A stretch of 64,000 bases of DNA from Verrucomicrobiia bacterium (lineage in GTDB: Bacteria > Verrucomicrobiota > Verrucomicrobiia > Verrucomicrobiales > DEV007), in the NCBI GenBank assembly GCA_030425385.1, contig JAUIAH010000003.1:186001-250000 (forward strand), given 5' to 3'. Below are positions 52,370 through 61,071 of the stretch, piece by piece. The translations under genes and the position numbers were made by a program. Position 1 is the stretch's first letter, and each line of letters begins with the position of its first letter. The notes below the pieces were generated by a model. It was not told the origin of the DNA and searched no databases. It saw only the letters and a program-made list of their open reading frames with translations.

Positions 52370-53191
52370 CTATCGCTTCGGTGGAAATGCGGCGAATCTG
52401 TTAAGTGAGGCGATTCCGAAGAGAGCCTCGGTATTCTGCCGCGTTTGGGCAATGAAGGTGGCGAGGTTTTGACCTAACATCTGTGCGATTTGTTCGTGAA
52501 TCACCCGAAGATTTGCGGGATGATTGATCTCCGATTTCCCGTGGGCATTCAAATCGTCGGGAAGGGCCATGTCAGGGGCATCTGTTTCAAGGAGTAGCCG
52601 GTCGGCCGGCAGTTCGGCGAGCACGATTTCCAAATGCGTGCGTTTGCGAGGATGTAGAGAATGGCCGGAAACTGAGAAATACGCTCCGAGCTCGACGAAA
52701 GGGGGGATCATCTCCGCTGGTCCTCCGTATGAGTGGAGGAGGAAGCGTCCATGAATGGCTGGGGTGCTTTCAAGGATTTCTAGCAGATGCCCCCATGCTT
52801 GTAGACAATGCAAGGTGACAGGAAGAGTGTGTGCGATGGCGAGATCGAGCTGTGCCCGGAGCGCCTCCTTCTGCTTGGGGAGATCGTGATCGCGGATCCA
52901 TTTGTCGAGGCCGATTTCCCCTATGCCCACAACGGCTGGGTGAGAAATGAGGTCAGTGAGGGTGGTATGCCAATCAGAGGGAGCCTCATTGACCCGCCAG
53001 GGATGAAGGCCTAACGACGGAGAAATGAAATCAGGATAGCGCTCTGCGAGGGTGAGCACGGTTGGCCAATCATCGGGAGACGTTCCATTCACGATGTGCC
53101 GTGAAATCCCGAGTTCTTGACAGGTGGCGACGATGGCATCTGCGTCTGAGAAAAGGCGCGGATCTTGCAGGTGCAAGTGTGCATCGATCAT
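52370..53191 (-). CDS. TatD-family metal-dependent hydrolase
   Basis: A 273-residue cytoplasmic TIM-barrel hydrolase of the TatD nuclease family. Metal ligands are visible: MIDAHLHLQDPRLF at the start, VVGIGEIGLDKW with the Glu, LPVTLHCLQAW with a His, GRFLLHSYGGPAEM with another, and LLLETDAPDM with the Asp. Relatives degrade DNA 3' ends or remove D-amino acids from tRNA, and the precise role varies. It starts inside the end of sufE (four-base overlap) and is convergent with the RAYT gene 17 bases away. Confidence 0.9.
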   Translation of the reverse strand: MIDAHLHLQDPRLFSDADAIVATCQELGISRHIVNGTSPDDWPTVLTLAERYPDFISPSLGLHPWRVNEAPSDWHTTLTDLISHPAVVGIGEIGLDKWIRDHDLPKQKEALRAQLDLAIAHTLPVTLHCLQAWGHLLEILESTPAIHGRFLLHSYGGPAEMIPPFVELGAYFSVSGHSLHPRKRTHLEIVLAELPADRLLLETDAPDMALPDDLNAHGKSEINHPANLRVIHEQIAQMLGQNLATFIAQTRQNTEALFGIASLNRFAAFPPKR

Positions 53192-53607
53192 GCAGCGGAC
53201 TCTGGCGATTGGGCAAAGGACCGGATCGCTTGATGAATCTGATAGAGACCATTGACCCGCGTGGGCGATAATTGGCGGGGTAGCTGCAAGGCCTCAATCA
53301 GTTCCAAGTCGGTGGCAAGAATCTCCTCGGCTGGATGCCCAGAAAAGAGTTCGCACAGAATTCCTGCGAGGCCGGCAACCAGGGAGGATTGTCCTGCGCA
53401 ATGATAGTGACAGAGCGTTTCCGCGCGCTGACCACGCACCCACACGGTGGAAACACAGCCGGGAACGATGCGCGGCTCCGTGCATTCGGATTCTGGCAAG
53501 GTAGCGTGCCGCTGACCGCGATCCACCATGGCGGCGAGCCGTTCTTGCGGGTGTTCGATGAGACGGAAATCGGCAACCCACTGCGCTTGTTTCTCGCGCA
53601 GGGTCAT
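53188..53607 (-). CDS. sufE: SufE-family sulfur acceptor
   Basis: A 139-residue cytoplasmic protein of the SufE group, which accepts sulfane sulfur from the cysteine desulfurase SufS for Fe-S cluster assembly. The acceptor cysteine lies in RIVPGCVSTVWVRG (about residue 51). Other blocks are the N-terminal KQAQWVADFRLIEHPQERLAAMVDRG and the end LSPTRVNGLYQIHQAIRSFA, which is typical. No sufS/sufBCD genes are here. It begins directly after the stop of the beta-propeller gene and overlaps tatD by four bases. Confidence 0.9.
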   Translation of the reverse strand: MTLREKQAQWVADFRLIEHPQERLAAMVDRGQRHATLPESECTEPRIVPGCVSTVWVRGQRAETLCHYHCAGQSSLVAGLAGILCELFSGHPAEEILATDLELIEALQLPRQLSPTRVNGLYQIHQAIRSFAQSPESAA

Positions 53608-54816
53608 CTAGGGCAGCTTCACAGCGACGAGATCGCCTTTGGCATTTCGAGCGTAAAGGTGGCCATCGGCGATGGCTGGAGGTGTCCAGCATTTGCCACC
53701 GAGGATCTGCGTGCGGTAGACGGGTTGGAAACGCTTGGGAGAGGCGGGCGCGAAGACGAGTTCCCCGCGGTCACTGAGAACGATGAGCAAGTCTTTGGTG
53801 GCAATGATAGATCCCATGCCCATACCTTTCTCTTCCCAGAGGGTTTCGCCAGTCTGCCAGGAGAGGCATTTCAACATGCACTTGTCCGCGGTGGTGCCTG
53901 AAATGCCGTAGAGGTGATCACCTAACAAAACGCAGGAATTGAAGTGGTTCTCCATGGCCTTGTTGCGCCAGATCTCCTTGGCCCCCTGAGTATTGATAGA
54001 GAATAGCGCACAGCCGAAGCCATACGCTGAGGAGAGAAACATCTTCCCATCGCGAATGATTGGTTGCGCGGCATTGACCTTATATTTGGTCTTCCAGGGC
54101 GTTTCCCAAAGAAGTTTGCCATCACTCGAGCGCACGGCTGAACAGGATTCCGGTCCAAAGATGATGAGCGCCCCAATATCACCGAACTGGACGGGCTCTG
54201 GAGTAGGATAGGCCGCATCCCCGGAACCCGAGGTCCAGACGACGTTGCCGGTGGCTTTCTCCAGAGCGAGGCCGCGTGTGCCAGCGTTGAGATAGAGTGT
54301 CTCTCCGAGCACTAACGGAGCGCTTGTGAATCCCCAGGATGGCTTCTCCAACTTGAGTCCCTGGTGAAGATTCACTTCCCATACTTTCTTCCCGTCGGCG
54401 GCTTGGAAACAGAAACATTCACCATGCCGTCCTAACACATAAACGTGATCGCCATCAATGGTAGCGGTCGCATTGGGGCCACCATCGTAGAGATACGGCC
54501 AGAGTTCGCTGTCATAACGATGCTTCCAAATCGACTTCCCAGTCTTCACATCGATGCAATAAAACGTGTCGCGATCATGCTGATTGCCGGAGACAAAGAG
54601 GCGTCCTTCTTGAATCACGGGGCTAGAGAATCCGGTGCCGACATTGGTTTTCCAGAGACGTGGGAGATCCGCTTCTGGCCATGATCCCGATCCCGGGAGG
54701 GCTTCGGGGCTGAGACCGTCCGCATTGGGGCCGCGCCAGCGATGCCAGGCGTCGGCGAGGGCGGTCATCGGAAGGGTGAGAAGGAGGATGCCTGAGAGAA
54801 ACGTGCGCGCGTGCAT
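53608..54816 (-). CDS. exported PQQ-like beta-propeller protein
   Basis: A 402-residue exported protein from the ATG at 54816 (signal peptide MHARTFLSGILLLTLPMTALA). Opening HRWRGPNADGLSPEALP is characteristic of the verrucomicrobial and planctomycetal PQQ-like propeller group. Blades carry the repeat (A/G)-x-D-G-x-x-hydrophobic, for example GRLFVSGNQHDRDTFYCIDVKTGKSIWKHRY, DHVYVLGRHGECFCFQAADGKKVWEVNL and GALIIFGPESCSAVRSSDGKLLWETPW; about seven or eight blades in all. No cofactor-binding dehydrogenase residues can be claimed. It heads the minus-strand run with sufE and tatD and diverges from the Hsp70-like gene. Confidence 0.85.
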   Translation of the reverse strand: MHARTFLSGILLLTLPMTALADAWHRWRGPNADGLSPEALPGSGSWPEADLPRLWKTNVGTGFSSPVIQEGRLFVSGNQHDRDTFYCIDVKTGKSIWKHRYDSELWPYLYDGGPNATATIDGDHVYVLGRHGECFCFQAADGKKVWEVNLHQGLKLEKPSWGFTSAPLVLGETLYLNAGTRGLALEKATGNVVWTSGSGDAAYPTPEPVQFGDIGALIIFGPESCSAVRSSDGKLLWETPWKTKYKVNAAQPIIRDGKMFLSSAYGFGCALFSINTQGAKEIWRNKAMENHFNSCVLLGDHLYGISGTTADKCMLKCLSWQTGETLWEEKGMGMGSIIATKDLLIVLSDRGELVFAPASPKRFQPVYRTQILGGKCWTPPAIADGHLYARNAKGDLVAVKLP

Positions 54817-54942
54817 GATCAGGAAGATGTCGCGTGCCCTCTGGGAGTCAACTGACTGGACGGGGGAAAAGCGGTTGTTGCCAGAGGGCTTCGAGCTAGA
54901 TTGGCCCATGCCCGCCTGCTTTGTATCGTTCATTCTGAGGGT

Positions 54943-57282
54943 ATGTTAGCGCCGATACTCATGCTCTTACTGCTCGGTGGGATAGCCGTCTTGATACGAC
55001 TTTCCAGTGCGCGCAGGCTGCGCTTGGAATGGCGCCCTCCCTTCGATAGTTACGAAATGTTCGATGCGAAGCTCGGTCGTCTACGAAGACCTTACCTCAC
55101 CACGGATCCCGAGGTGGCGAGTGGGGACTACGAAGCGGTGCTCCACCTTTCCGTCTCGGCCGAGTTTGCTTGGCCGATGTTGCGAGTGTGTTCTAGCAAA
55201 TTTCGACGAATGGCCGTTCAGTTAGTGAATGTCGATGCTCCCCAAGGGTTGCAGATCACCCTGGCAGAAGCGCGAGATGACTGGCGAGAGTTCGGCCCTG
55301 ACCAAGAGGCGATGGAGATGGAGGTAGAGCCTCATGTGCCCTTCGTCCTTCGGTTGAATGGAGCCCTAGCAGAACCCTCCCTGATCGAGGCCACGGTCAC
55401 GGTGGAGACGGTGGAAGGGGATTGGCCATTCGCCTTCTTGGCGCGGCATCTGAAATCAAGGACCCGATTGCGATTCTTTGCCGGCCCAGAATTGGGGCAC
55501 ACATGGGTCGGCTTTGACCCTGGCACGTCGGGCAGTTGCATCGCGGCTGGGGCGCAGGGAGACACCATCATCGTGGAGCAGGACCGGCAACGGCATGACA
55601 AGATCACCCCGTCGCTCGTCGTCTTCGGCCCTTTCTGGGAGCGGGGCAAGCCTCCCGCATTTGAGCCTGCTACCATTCCCAGCAGTTGCCGTTTGGTGGG
55701 AGCATCGGCTCTGGCTGACTTCGGCATGCCAGGGACGGCGTCCTTTCAGTCTTTTAAGCGATTCCTGGGCTATCGCGAACCTCTTCGCCTCCGGTTCGAA
55801 CACGGAGAGCTTGCTTTCGAAGGGCAGGATTTGAGTCGCTTGCTTGTGCAGCATGTTTACGAGAACTTCGAGACCTTCCTGAGTGAGCGGCATCCTGACA
55901 TTCCGCTAGGAAAGCGAGATGCCCGCTGTGTGGTGGCGATTCCCAATACCTTTACCCTCACACAGGCTCAAGCGATGCGCGACTCGGTCGTGGCTTTGGG
56001 GCAGTTTTCGGAAGTGCGTTGCCTGACAGAGGCAGAAGCCGTCTTCTTCTATCATTTGAGCCGCTTGCGCGAGGTGCCCAAGGATCGCCCACGGACCGTC
56101 ATGGTGTTCGACATGGGTGGGTCTACGATGAATGCCACCATCCTGCGCTTCATGGCGTTGGATATCGAAGGACAGCGTCGCTACAAGGTGGAGATCCTCG
56201 GGCGCATGGGTTACGGCATTGGTGGGGATGCGATCGATTATTATTTGGTGAGGGCGCTTTGCCGGGCATTGCGGAGTGACTTTGGGGAAGCGTTTCGTCC
56301 ATTTGACCCGTTTGTGAAACGGAAGGATGAGAAAGCGCAAGCAGCCTTGAAGCAGCGGTGGAATCGCGCGGCAACGGAGATCAAGGTGCGTCATGGCGCG
56401 ACCATGGCCAAGAAGGAACGACTTTCGGCGAATGAGGCCTTGTTAGACATCATCAATGATGCGGTGTTTGAAGGGAAATGGGAGGGGTTGGAGGCGGGCG
56501 TTCATTTCAAGCGTCTCTTTGAAACCAGTGCGCCTTGGCCGGAGCACCCACTGCATTCTCAGCCGGAATTGCTTCAAGGCGTCTTTGTTCCCATGGATGA
56601 ATTGGTCCGTGAGGTGGTTGCAGGCGCGGGTGAGATTCAAGTAGATGCGGTCATCTATTCGGGACGAAGCTGTCGCTTTCCCTCCATCACGGAGCGGGTG
56701 CGTGACGCTTTGCGTAAGACTCGCCAGGCTCCGCGGGAGATCCTGTTGCCTGACAAAGACCTCAAATCGGCGGTGGCCCGCGGGTGTTGCTGGTATGGAT
56801 TGCACCATGCTGGCATCATGGTGAGTGCGCCGACGACAAGCGCCACCTATGGGTTCCGTCACACGCCAGAGTTGGGATGTCCTCATCTGCAACCACTGAT
56901 CCCGGCGGGGGCGGCGTTTCCACCGGCTCATGCAGATGAATCCGCGCCGGGTATTCGCGGCGAGAAAGAACTCGCGCCGCCACAGGACTTTGCTTTCGAT
57001 AACCGTCAGGTGGTCTTCTATCAGGTGATGGGCGGTACCAAAGAGGTGTTCGCACCAGGGCAACGCCATCGTGTCACTCCTCTAATCGGCATTCCAGTGC
57101 GCGATCGGGTCACGCGTGTGGGGATGCGCTTGTGGGAGACCGATACGAGCGCACACGACCTGACATTTGTGCACGAGCCGGAGCTCACCCGCCCGGGCGA
57201 TTTGCGCAATCTGTCTCTCCGTGAGCACGTGGACGAGCATTTCTACTGGTTCCTGGGCCGAGCCCAGCAGGATTTGAGGTGA
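54943..57282 (+). CDS. membrane-anchored divergent Hsp70-family ATPase
   Basis: A 779-residue protein with an N-terminal membrane helix (MLAPILMLLLLGGIAVLIRL) followed at once by RLSSARRLRLEWR, which by the positive-inside rule puts the bulk in the cytoplasm. Residues about 30-180 are a beta-rich domain I do not recognise. The Hsp70 nucleotide domain begins at about 186: GFDPGTSGSC stands where DnaK has GIDLGTTNSC, VFDMGGSTMNATIL is phosphate motif 2 (about 388) and YSGRSCRFPSITERVRDAL the adenosine motif (about 571). The end (YGFRHTP to REHVDEHFYWFLGRAQQDLR) is a short beta-type substrate domain. No grpE or dnaJ is near. The start at 54943 is chosen for the membrane helix; the frame opens at 54901. 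Confidence 0.85.
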   Translation: MLAPILMLLLLGGIAVLIRLSSARRLRLEWRPPFDSYEMFDAKLGRLRRPYLTTDPEVASGDYEAVLHLSVSAEFAWPMLRVCSSKFRRMAVQLVNVDAPQGLQITLAEARDDWREFGPDQEAMEMEVEPHVPFVLRLNGALAEPSLIEATVTVETVEGDWPFAFLARHLKSRTRLRFFAGPELGHTWVGFDPGTSGSCIAAGAQGDTIIVEQDRQRHDKITPSLVVFGPFWERGKPPAFEPATIPSSCRLVGASALADFGMPGTASFQSFKRFLGYREPLRLRFEHGELAFEGQDLSRLLVQHVYENFETFLSERHPDIPLGKRDARCVVAIPNTFTLTQAQAMRDSVVALGQFSEVRCLTEAEAVFFYHLSRLREVPKDRPRTVMVFDMGGSTMNATILRFMALDIEGQRRYKVEILGRMGYGIGGDAIDYYLVRALCRALRSDFGEAFRPFDPFVKRKDEKAQAALKQRWNRAATEIKVRHGATMAKKERLSANEALLDIINDAVFEGKWEGLEAGVHFKRLFETSAPWPEHPLHSQPELLQGVFVPMDELVREVVAGAGEIQVDAVIYSGRSCRFPSITERVRDALRKTRQAPREILLPDKDLKSAVARGCCWYGLHHAGIMVSAPTTSATYGFRHTPELGCPHLQPLIPAGAAFPPAHADESAPGIRGEKELAPPQDFAFDNRQVVFYQVMGGTKEVFAPGQRHRVTPLIGIPVRDRVTRVGMRLWETDTSAHDLTFVHEPELTRPGDLRNLSLREHVDEHFYWFLGRAQQDLR

Positions 57283-57356
57283 TTGGTGTTTCTAAAAATT
57301 ACGACAATATGAAATTTCGTTGTGGAAAGTAGGGATTTCATAATCATGTTGGGCGG

Positions 57357-58259
57357 ATGCGCTGGCCTTCCCTCCTCCTCGCGAGTGCCCTCTTCCTTCA
57401 CGATGGGGTGGCTGGCACTGTGATGTGGGAGCTTCCCGTCGGCGACCATCGGACGAGTCTTGGGGCGGCCTTGGATGGGCATTTCCTCTTTGAAATTGGG
57501 AGCTTTGAGGTCGGTTTCGAACCGACAGTAACCAATCGAGGATCCTGGGCTGACGCGTGGACGCCGGTGAGTCGGGAAGTCTATCAGATCAACATGCCCA
57601 CGGGAGGGATCGCGCGACTGCACACCGAGACAGCGGCTCTCGCGGGCCGTCGTGCGTATGTGTGGGGATTCAATGTGGATCAACCGACGCGTGAGTGGAT
57701 CTTGTTGACGGAAGAGACGTGGACGTGGCCCGCGGAGGAATCCTCCGACGGTGTCAACTGGGTCATCGATGCGGAATCGATGGCGGTGGTAGGCGAATCT
57801 ACCTCTAACGGAGTGGTGACGTCTGCGGCTGGGCTGTTCGCGGATCCCGTCATCACGGCTGCGGAGTGGCGAGCGGCAAATTTCGTCGCTCCTATCTTGC
57901 GAGACAATCCTGCCATCAGTGGTTGGGAAGCAGATCCCGATGCGGATGGATTGACCAATCTGATCGAAATGGTGCTCGGATCCCATCCGTTGATCGTGAA
58001 CGCTCGGCATGAGGGATTGCCCATTGGAGTGAGTGCGCCCGGGGCAAACGGTGTCCATGCACACGTCGCTCTCGCAAAGCGTCCCAATCTCCTCCTCGCC
58101 TATCGTCTGGAACTTTCCAATGATCAGGATCTGTGGCTAAGCAATCAGATCGAGATCGAACGTGATGATCTCTATCAGGTATCCGGGAAGAGCATGGTGC
58201 GTCTGGCCCCGCTTGAAACGCAGTTTGTTCGCGTGTTAGTGAGCATTCCCCAACTCTAG
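57357..58259 (+). CDS. exported protein of unknown function with calcium-loop spacer
   Basis: A 300-residue exported protein (signal peptide MRWPSLLLASALFLHDGVAG). The first 140 residues look like an all-beta domain (VGDHRTSLGAALDGHFLFEIGSFEVGFEPT; VYVWGFNVD-type strands) that I cannot name. Near 195 an EF-like loop DPDADGLTNLIEMVLGSHP precedes a tail LAYRLELSNDQDLWLSNQI ending in FVRVLVSIPQL. The same loop-plus-tail pattern closes the CAP protein and, in part, two giant exported proteins. The gene follows the Hsp70-like gene after 74 AT-rich bases, and its stop overlaps that of the next gene on the other strand by 24 bases. Confidence 0.75.
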   Translation: MRWPSLLLASALFLHDGVAGTVMWELPVGDHRTSLGAALDGHFLFEIGSFEVGFEPTVTNRGSWADAWTPVSREVYQINMPTGGIARLHTETAALAGRRAYVWGFNVDQPTREWILLTEETWTWPAEESSDGVNWVIDAESMAVVGESTSNGVVTSAAGLFADPVITAAEWRAANFVAPILRDNPAISGWEADPDADGLTNLIEMVLGSHPLIVNARHEGLPIGVSAPGANGVHAHVALAKRPNLLLAYRLELSNDQDLWLSNQIEIERDDLYQVSGKSMVRLAPLETQFVRVLVSIPQL

Positions 58260-59102
58260 CGTTGAGAAATAGCGATCACGAAAGAGGCTTTCCTCTTCCA
58301 GGCGGAGATGCAAATGATGATCATCTCCGAGATACGAGGGACTGCCCTTTTCGCGGAAGCGATCTTGGAATGAATGCCAGTCAAGTTTGAAGGCGTTCCC
58401 GTCTCGTTGCATGATGATCGTACTTGCCCAGGGCTTGGATCCTTCCAAACGCACATGTACGCGTTCCAAGCGGCCACGAGTGATTTCGCGATCCACCACT
58501 CGCAGCTCGGGGTCATGGAAAGGCGCGTAGCTCCACAAGGTGTAGTGGTCGCGCACCATGGGAAGTAGTTGGCGCCCTTGATGAATGTAAGAAAGTAGGT
58601 CCGTCCATCGAGGTTGGGTGAGGGCGAGCCGAGCCGTCGACAGGGCGGTGCGCTCATCGCGCTGCAATTGCTGCTGACGCTCCGCCTGCGCCGCGCCGAT
58701 CTTGCGCTCCGCAGCCTCGCGATTGGAGGCCATCGAATCCTCAAGTTGGACAAAGACAAAGGCGCCAATGATGAGCGCAGAGGCCACGTAGATGGCTGCA
58801 TTCAGCATCACCCGTTCGGCACGACGGTGGCGGCGACGCTCCAACCAGCGATTCTCCAGAGCACCCATACGGAAACGGCTCGTGCGACTCGTGTCGAGTT
58901 CGGCCAAGCTCTGCAGCGCGGTCATGCTCAACGGCGAGGTTTCCGCCTCTGGGCCCTGCTTGCGCCGCCGCCGACTGAGGGGCACAGGAGGGAGGGAAGG
59001 GCTGAGAACCGGAGAGGGCTCAGCCTCCTCGTAGAAATACGCCAACAACGCGGCTTCGTCTGAAGCCTCTACCGATGGGGGATGCGGTGGATTTGTTGGC
59101 AT
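58236..59102 (-). CDS. single-pass membrane protein of unknown function
   Basis: A 288-residue protein. Residues 1-90 are Pro/Ser/Glu-rich and then very basic (SRRRRKQG, LERRRHRRAERV), so they face the cytoplasm. One membrane helix lies at about 98-120 (LNAAIYVASALIIGAFVFVQL). The outer part begins with a helical region (REAAERKIGAAQAERQQQLQRDE) and continues with VRDHYTLWSYAPFHDPELRVVDREITRGRLERVHVRLEGS, a beta-rich stretch I do not recognise. Location beside the membrane-anchored Hsp70 is suggestive but the genes are on opposite strands. The 85 bases on its 5' side contain only an AT-rich presumed promoter. Confidence 0.75.
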   Translation of the reverse strand: MPTNPPHPPSVEASDEAALLAYFYEEAEPSPVLSPSLPPVPLSRRRRKQGPEAETSPLSMTALQSLAELDTSRTSRFRMGALENRWLERRRHRRAERVMLNAAIYVASALIIGAFVFVQLEDSMASNREAAERKIGAAQAERQQQLQRDERTALSTARLALTQPRWTDLLSYIHQGRQLLPMVRDHYTLWSYAPFHDPELRVVDREITRGRLERVHVRLEGSKPWASTIIMQRDGNAFKLDWHSFQDRFREKGSPSYLGDDHHLHLRLEEESLFRDRYFSTLELGNAH

Positions 59103-59187
59103 TTATTAAATATTTCATAATAGCAATATCAGCAAGGCTCAACTTCTTTATGGGTTTTCTCTCATCTTTGGGGCGGAAATCTACCGC

Positions 59188-60201
59188 CTAAGACGCGATC
59201 TGAGTCGTCCAGGTGATCAGGGCCTGGATCACTTCGGGGTCCAAAGGGGCACGTGCTGCGCAGCGTTCCGCGGAGAGATCTTGTCGATGAGCGACGGTTG
59301 AGCCTTTCAAAACCCACGATTCCGAGGAGTAGGGACCTACCTTGCGGGGATCGGACCAAGTGTGGATGCTGAGCGTGCGGGCGGGTTGCAGGGCGGCGGC
59401 GAGGTGCATGGGGCCACTATCGACGCTGATAACGCCCGTCGCGCGTCGAAGACAGGTGATCAGCTGTGGTATGGAGGTGGAATTGAGAAGATCGAGGCAG
59501 TGCTCCGGCAAGCGGAGTTGCGCCCGAGTGAGGGGATCCACCCGTCCCAAGACGACGACGGGGAGCGGCGCCTGAGCGCAGTAGGCGTTCACATGGTCCG
59601 AAGTGAGCGATTTGCCCTCGCCTCGCGAGAAGGGATGGAGGGCAATGAACCCATCCGGGAGTGGGCGATCGATCGGGGTGCCTTTGGGGAGAGTGAAGAC
59701 GGGTTCGCTCGCGAGCGGGGCTCCGAGGACGCGCGGCACCTCTCGATATCGATCCACCGCGTGCGCCGTCGGATCGACGGGAACCTGGAAGTGATGGAAC
59801 CAGGAAGAGCCCTCGCGCGCGTCACTGAGTCCCACGCGTTTCGTGCCTCGGCTGAACCAGCTGATGATTCCACTGCGCAGAAGCCCCTGCAGATCGAGAA
59901 CAAGATCCGGGCGGAAATCACGGTGTAGGTGCTGCAGCCATCGCCAGGCTTTCCATCCGCCGATCACGCCGCGGAAGGCGCTTCGGGGGAAGGCAATGAT
60001 GCCGTTCAGATGCGGATTGCCCTCCAAGATGGGTGTCCATTCGGTATTCGCCAGCCAGCGGATCTCAAGGTGCGGGAAATGAGTCTTCAGATCATGGATT
60101 GCCGGGAGCGCGTGGATAATGTCGCCGAGCGAACTTGGTTTCACCACAAGGACGCGCCGCAGGGAGCGGAGGTCGATCGACGCCTCGGCCACGGCCGTCA
60201 C
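59188..60201 (-). CDS. glycosyltransferase family 9 (heptosyltransferase-like)
   Basis: A 337-residue cytoplasmic, membrane-associated GT-B glycosyltransferase of family GT9, which adds ADP-heptose or related sugars to lipopolysaccharide core. Motifs: LRRVLVVKPSSLGDIIHALPAIHDL at the start, LVLDLQGLLRSGIISWFSRGTKRVGL, FIALHPFSRGEGKSL, and ATGVISVDSGPMHLAAAL in the donor-binding half. The start is GTG 60201, which overlaps the upstream stop as GTGA; the longer frame is only a shadow of the phosphoesterase gene. The nearby waaA fragment and lpx genes fit an LPS role. The exact sugar acceptor is unknown. Confidence 0.9.
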   Translation of the reverse strand: MTAVAEASIDLRSLRRVLVVKPSSLGDIIHALPAIHDLKTHFPHLEIRWLANTEWTPILEGNPHLNGIIAFPRSAFRGVIGGWKAWRWLQHLHRDFRPDLVLDLQGLLRSGIISWFSRGTKRVGLSDAREGSSWFHHFQVPVDPTAHAVDRYREVPRVLGAPLASEPVFTLPKGTPIDRPLPDGFIALHPFSRGEGKSLTSDHVNAYCAQAPLPVVVLGRVDPLTRAQLRLPEHCLDLLNSTSIPQLITCLRRATGVISVDSGPMHLAAALQPARTLSIHTWSDPRKVGPYSSESWVLKGSTVAHRQDLSAERCAARAPLDPEVIQALITWTTQIAS

Positions 60202-60920
60202 TTCCCGAGAGTCAGGCGGTTGGCAAGCATCTCGGGCAAGCCCGCCCGCAGGATCTTCTCTTGGGCCTTCTTGATGTCGTATTCGAGACGCCGCAAGGTG
60301 ACCATCTGGTTGTCCACGTCGTAGACAGCGTAGGAGGCCTTCCAATTGCCATCGCGTGGCTGGCCCACACTGCCCACGTTGATGAAATATTTCTTTCCCT
60401 CCTCAAAGCGCATCACCTCGCAGAGTTCCAATTGCACGCTCGTGTCTTTCACGTAGAAGCGCGGCGTGTGGGTGTGGCCGAAGAAGCACACCGGCGTGAA
60501 TTGGTAGGCGAAGCTCGCCATGGCATCGAACTTGTTCGTGACGTAATTCCAGCCGGAAGGACTGTCCAAGGTCGCGTGGACAATGGTGAAATCGCGGACC
60601 TGTCGAACGAAACGCAGATCTTGTAGCCATTCTTTGTCGGATTCCGAAAGGGCCTCACGCGTCCATTCCAAAGCACGTTGGGCCAGTGGATTCAGCCCAA
60701 CGATCTCCGTGTCCATGGAGGCCTCTTCGTCGTGATTCCCCTTCACCACCGGACAATCCAACTGCTGGACCACTCGCAGGCATTCTCTCGGGTTGGCGTT
60801 GTAGCCAACGATGTCGCCAATGCAGGTGAAATGCGTACAATCTTGATCGGCCGCGTCGAGGAGGACTGCTTCAAGAGCCTCAAGATTCGCGTGGATGTCG
60901 CCGAAGATCGCAAATTTCAT
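60198..60920 (-). CDS. metallophosphoesterase
   Basis: A 240-residue calcineurin-like phosphoesterase. The two-metal site is complete: MKFAIFGDIHANLEAL (DxH), THFTCIGDIVGYNANPREC (GD), VVKGNHDEEAS (GNHD), DFTIVHATLD (H) and VCFFGHTHTPRFYV (GHTH). The protein matches the single-domain cytoplasmic YfcE-like/diadenosine-type group rather than larger nucleotidases; substrate not assignable. ATG 60920 is used; a TTG one codon earlier is possible. It is co-transcribed with the downstream glycosyltransferase, whose start overlaps its stop. The 151 bases upstream, up to the TPR-like gene, hold no further gene that I can see. Confidence 0.9.
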   Translation of the reverse strand: MKFAIFGDIHANLEALEAVLLDAADQDCTHFTCIGDIVGYNANPRECLRVVQQLDCPVVKGNHDEEASMDTEIVGLNPLAQRALEWTREALSESDKEWLQDLRFVRQVRDFTIVHATLDSPSGWNYVTNKFDAMASFAYQFTPVCFFGHTHTPRFYVKDTSVQLELCEVMRFEEGKKYFINVGSVGQPRDGNWKASYAVYDVDNQMVTLRRLEYDIKKAQEKILRAGLPEMLANRLTLGK

Positions 60921-61071
60921 CAAACGAGACGGCCGAGTGACCGTGCTGAGGGGGACTGTCCTGTAACACCACCTCTCCGGCGGCGCAAGAAGGCTCTAGA
61001 ATCGAATCCGCTCTCCTGTAGGAATCTCTGAGACTTCCTTCGCGCGTCTATATTTCTAGATAGCTGTGCGC

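Noticed and set aside
59188-60345. Longer 385-residue version of the family 9 glycosyltransferase
   Set aside because: The extra 48 residues are antisense-frame translation of the phosphoesterase end; the GTG at 60201 overlapping the upstream stop is the better start.
60921-61071. Possible small RNA or tRNA in the gap between the phosphoesterase and TPR-like genes
   Set aside because: No cloverleaf, no terminator hairpin and no conserved RNA motif could be seen.
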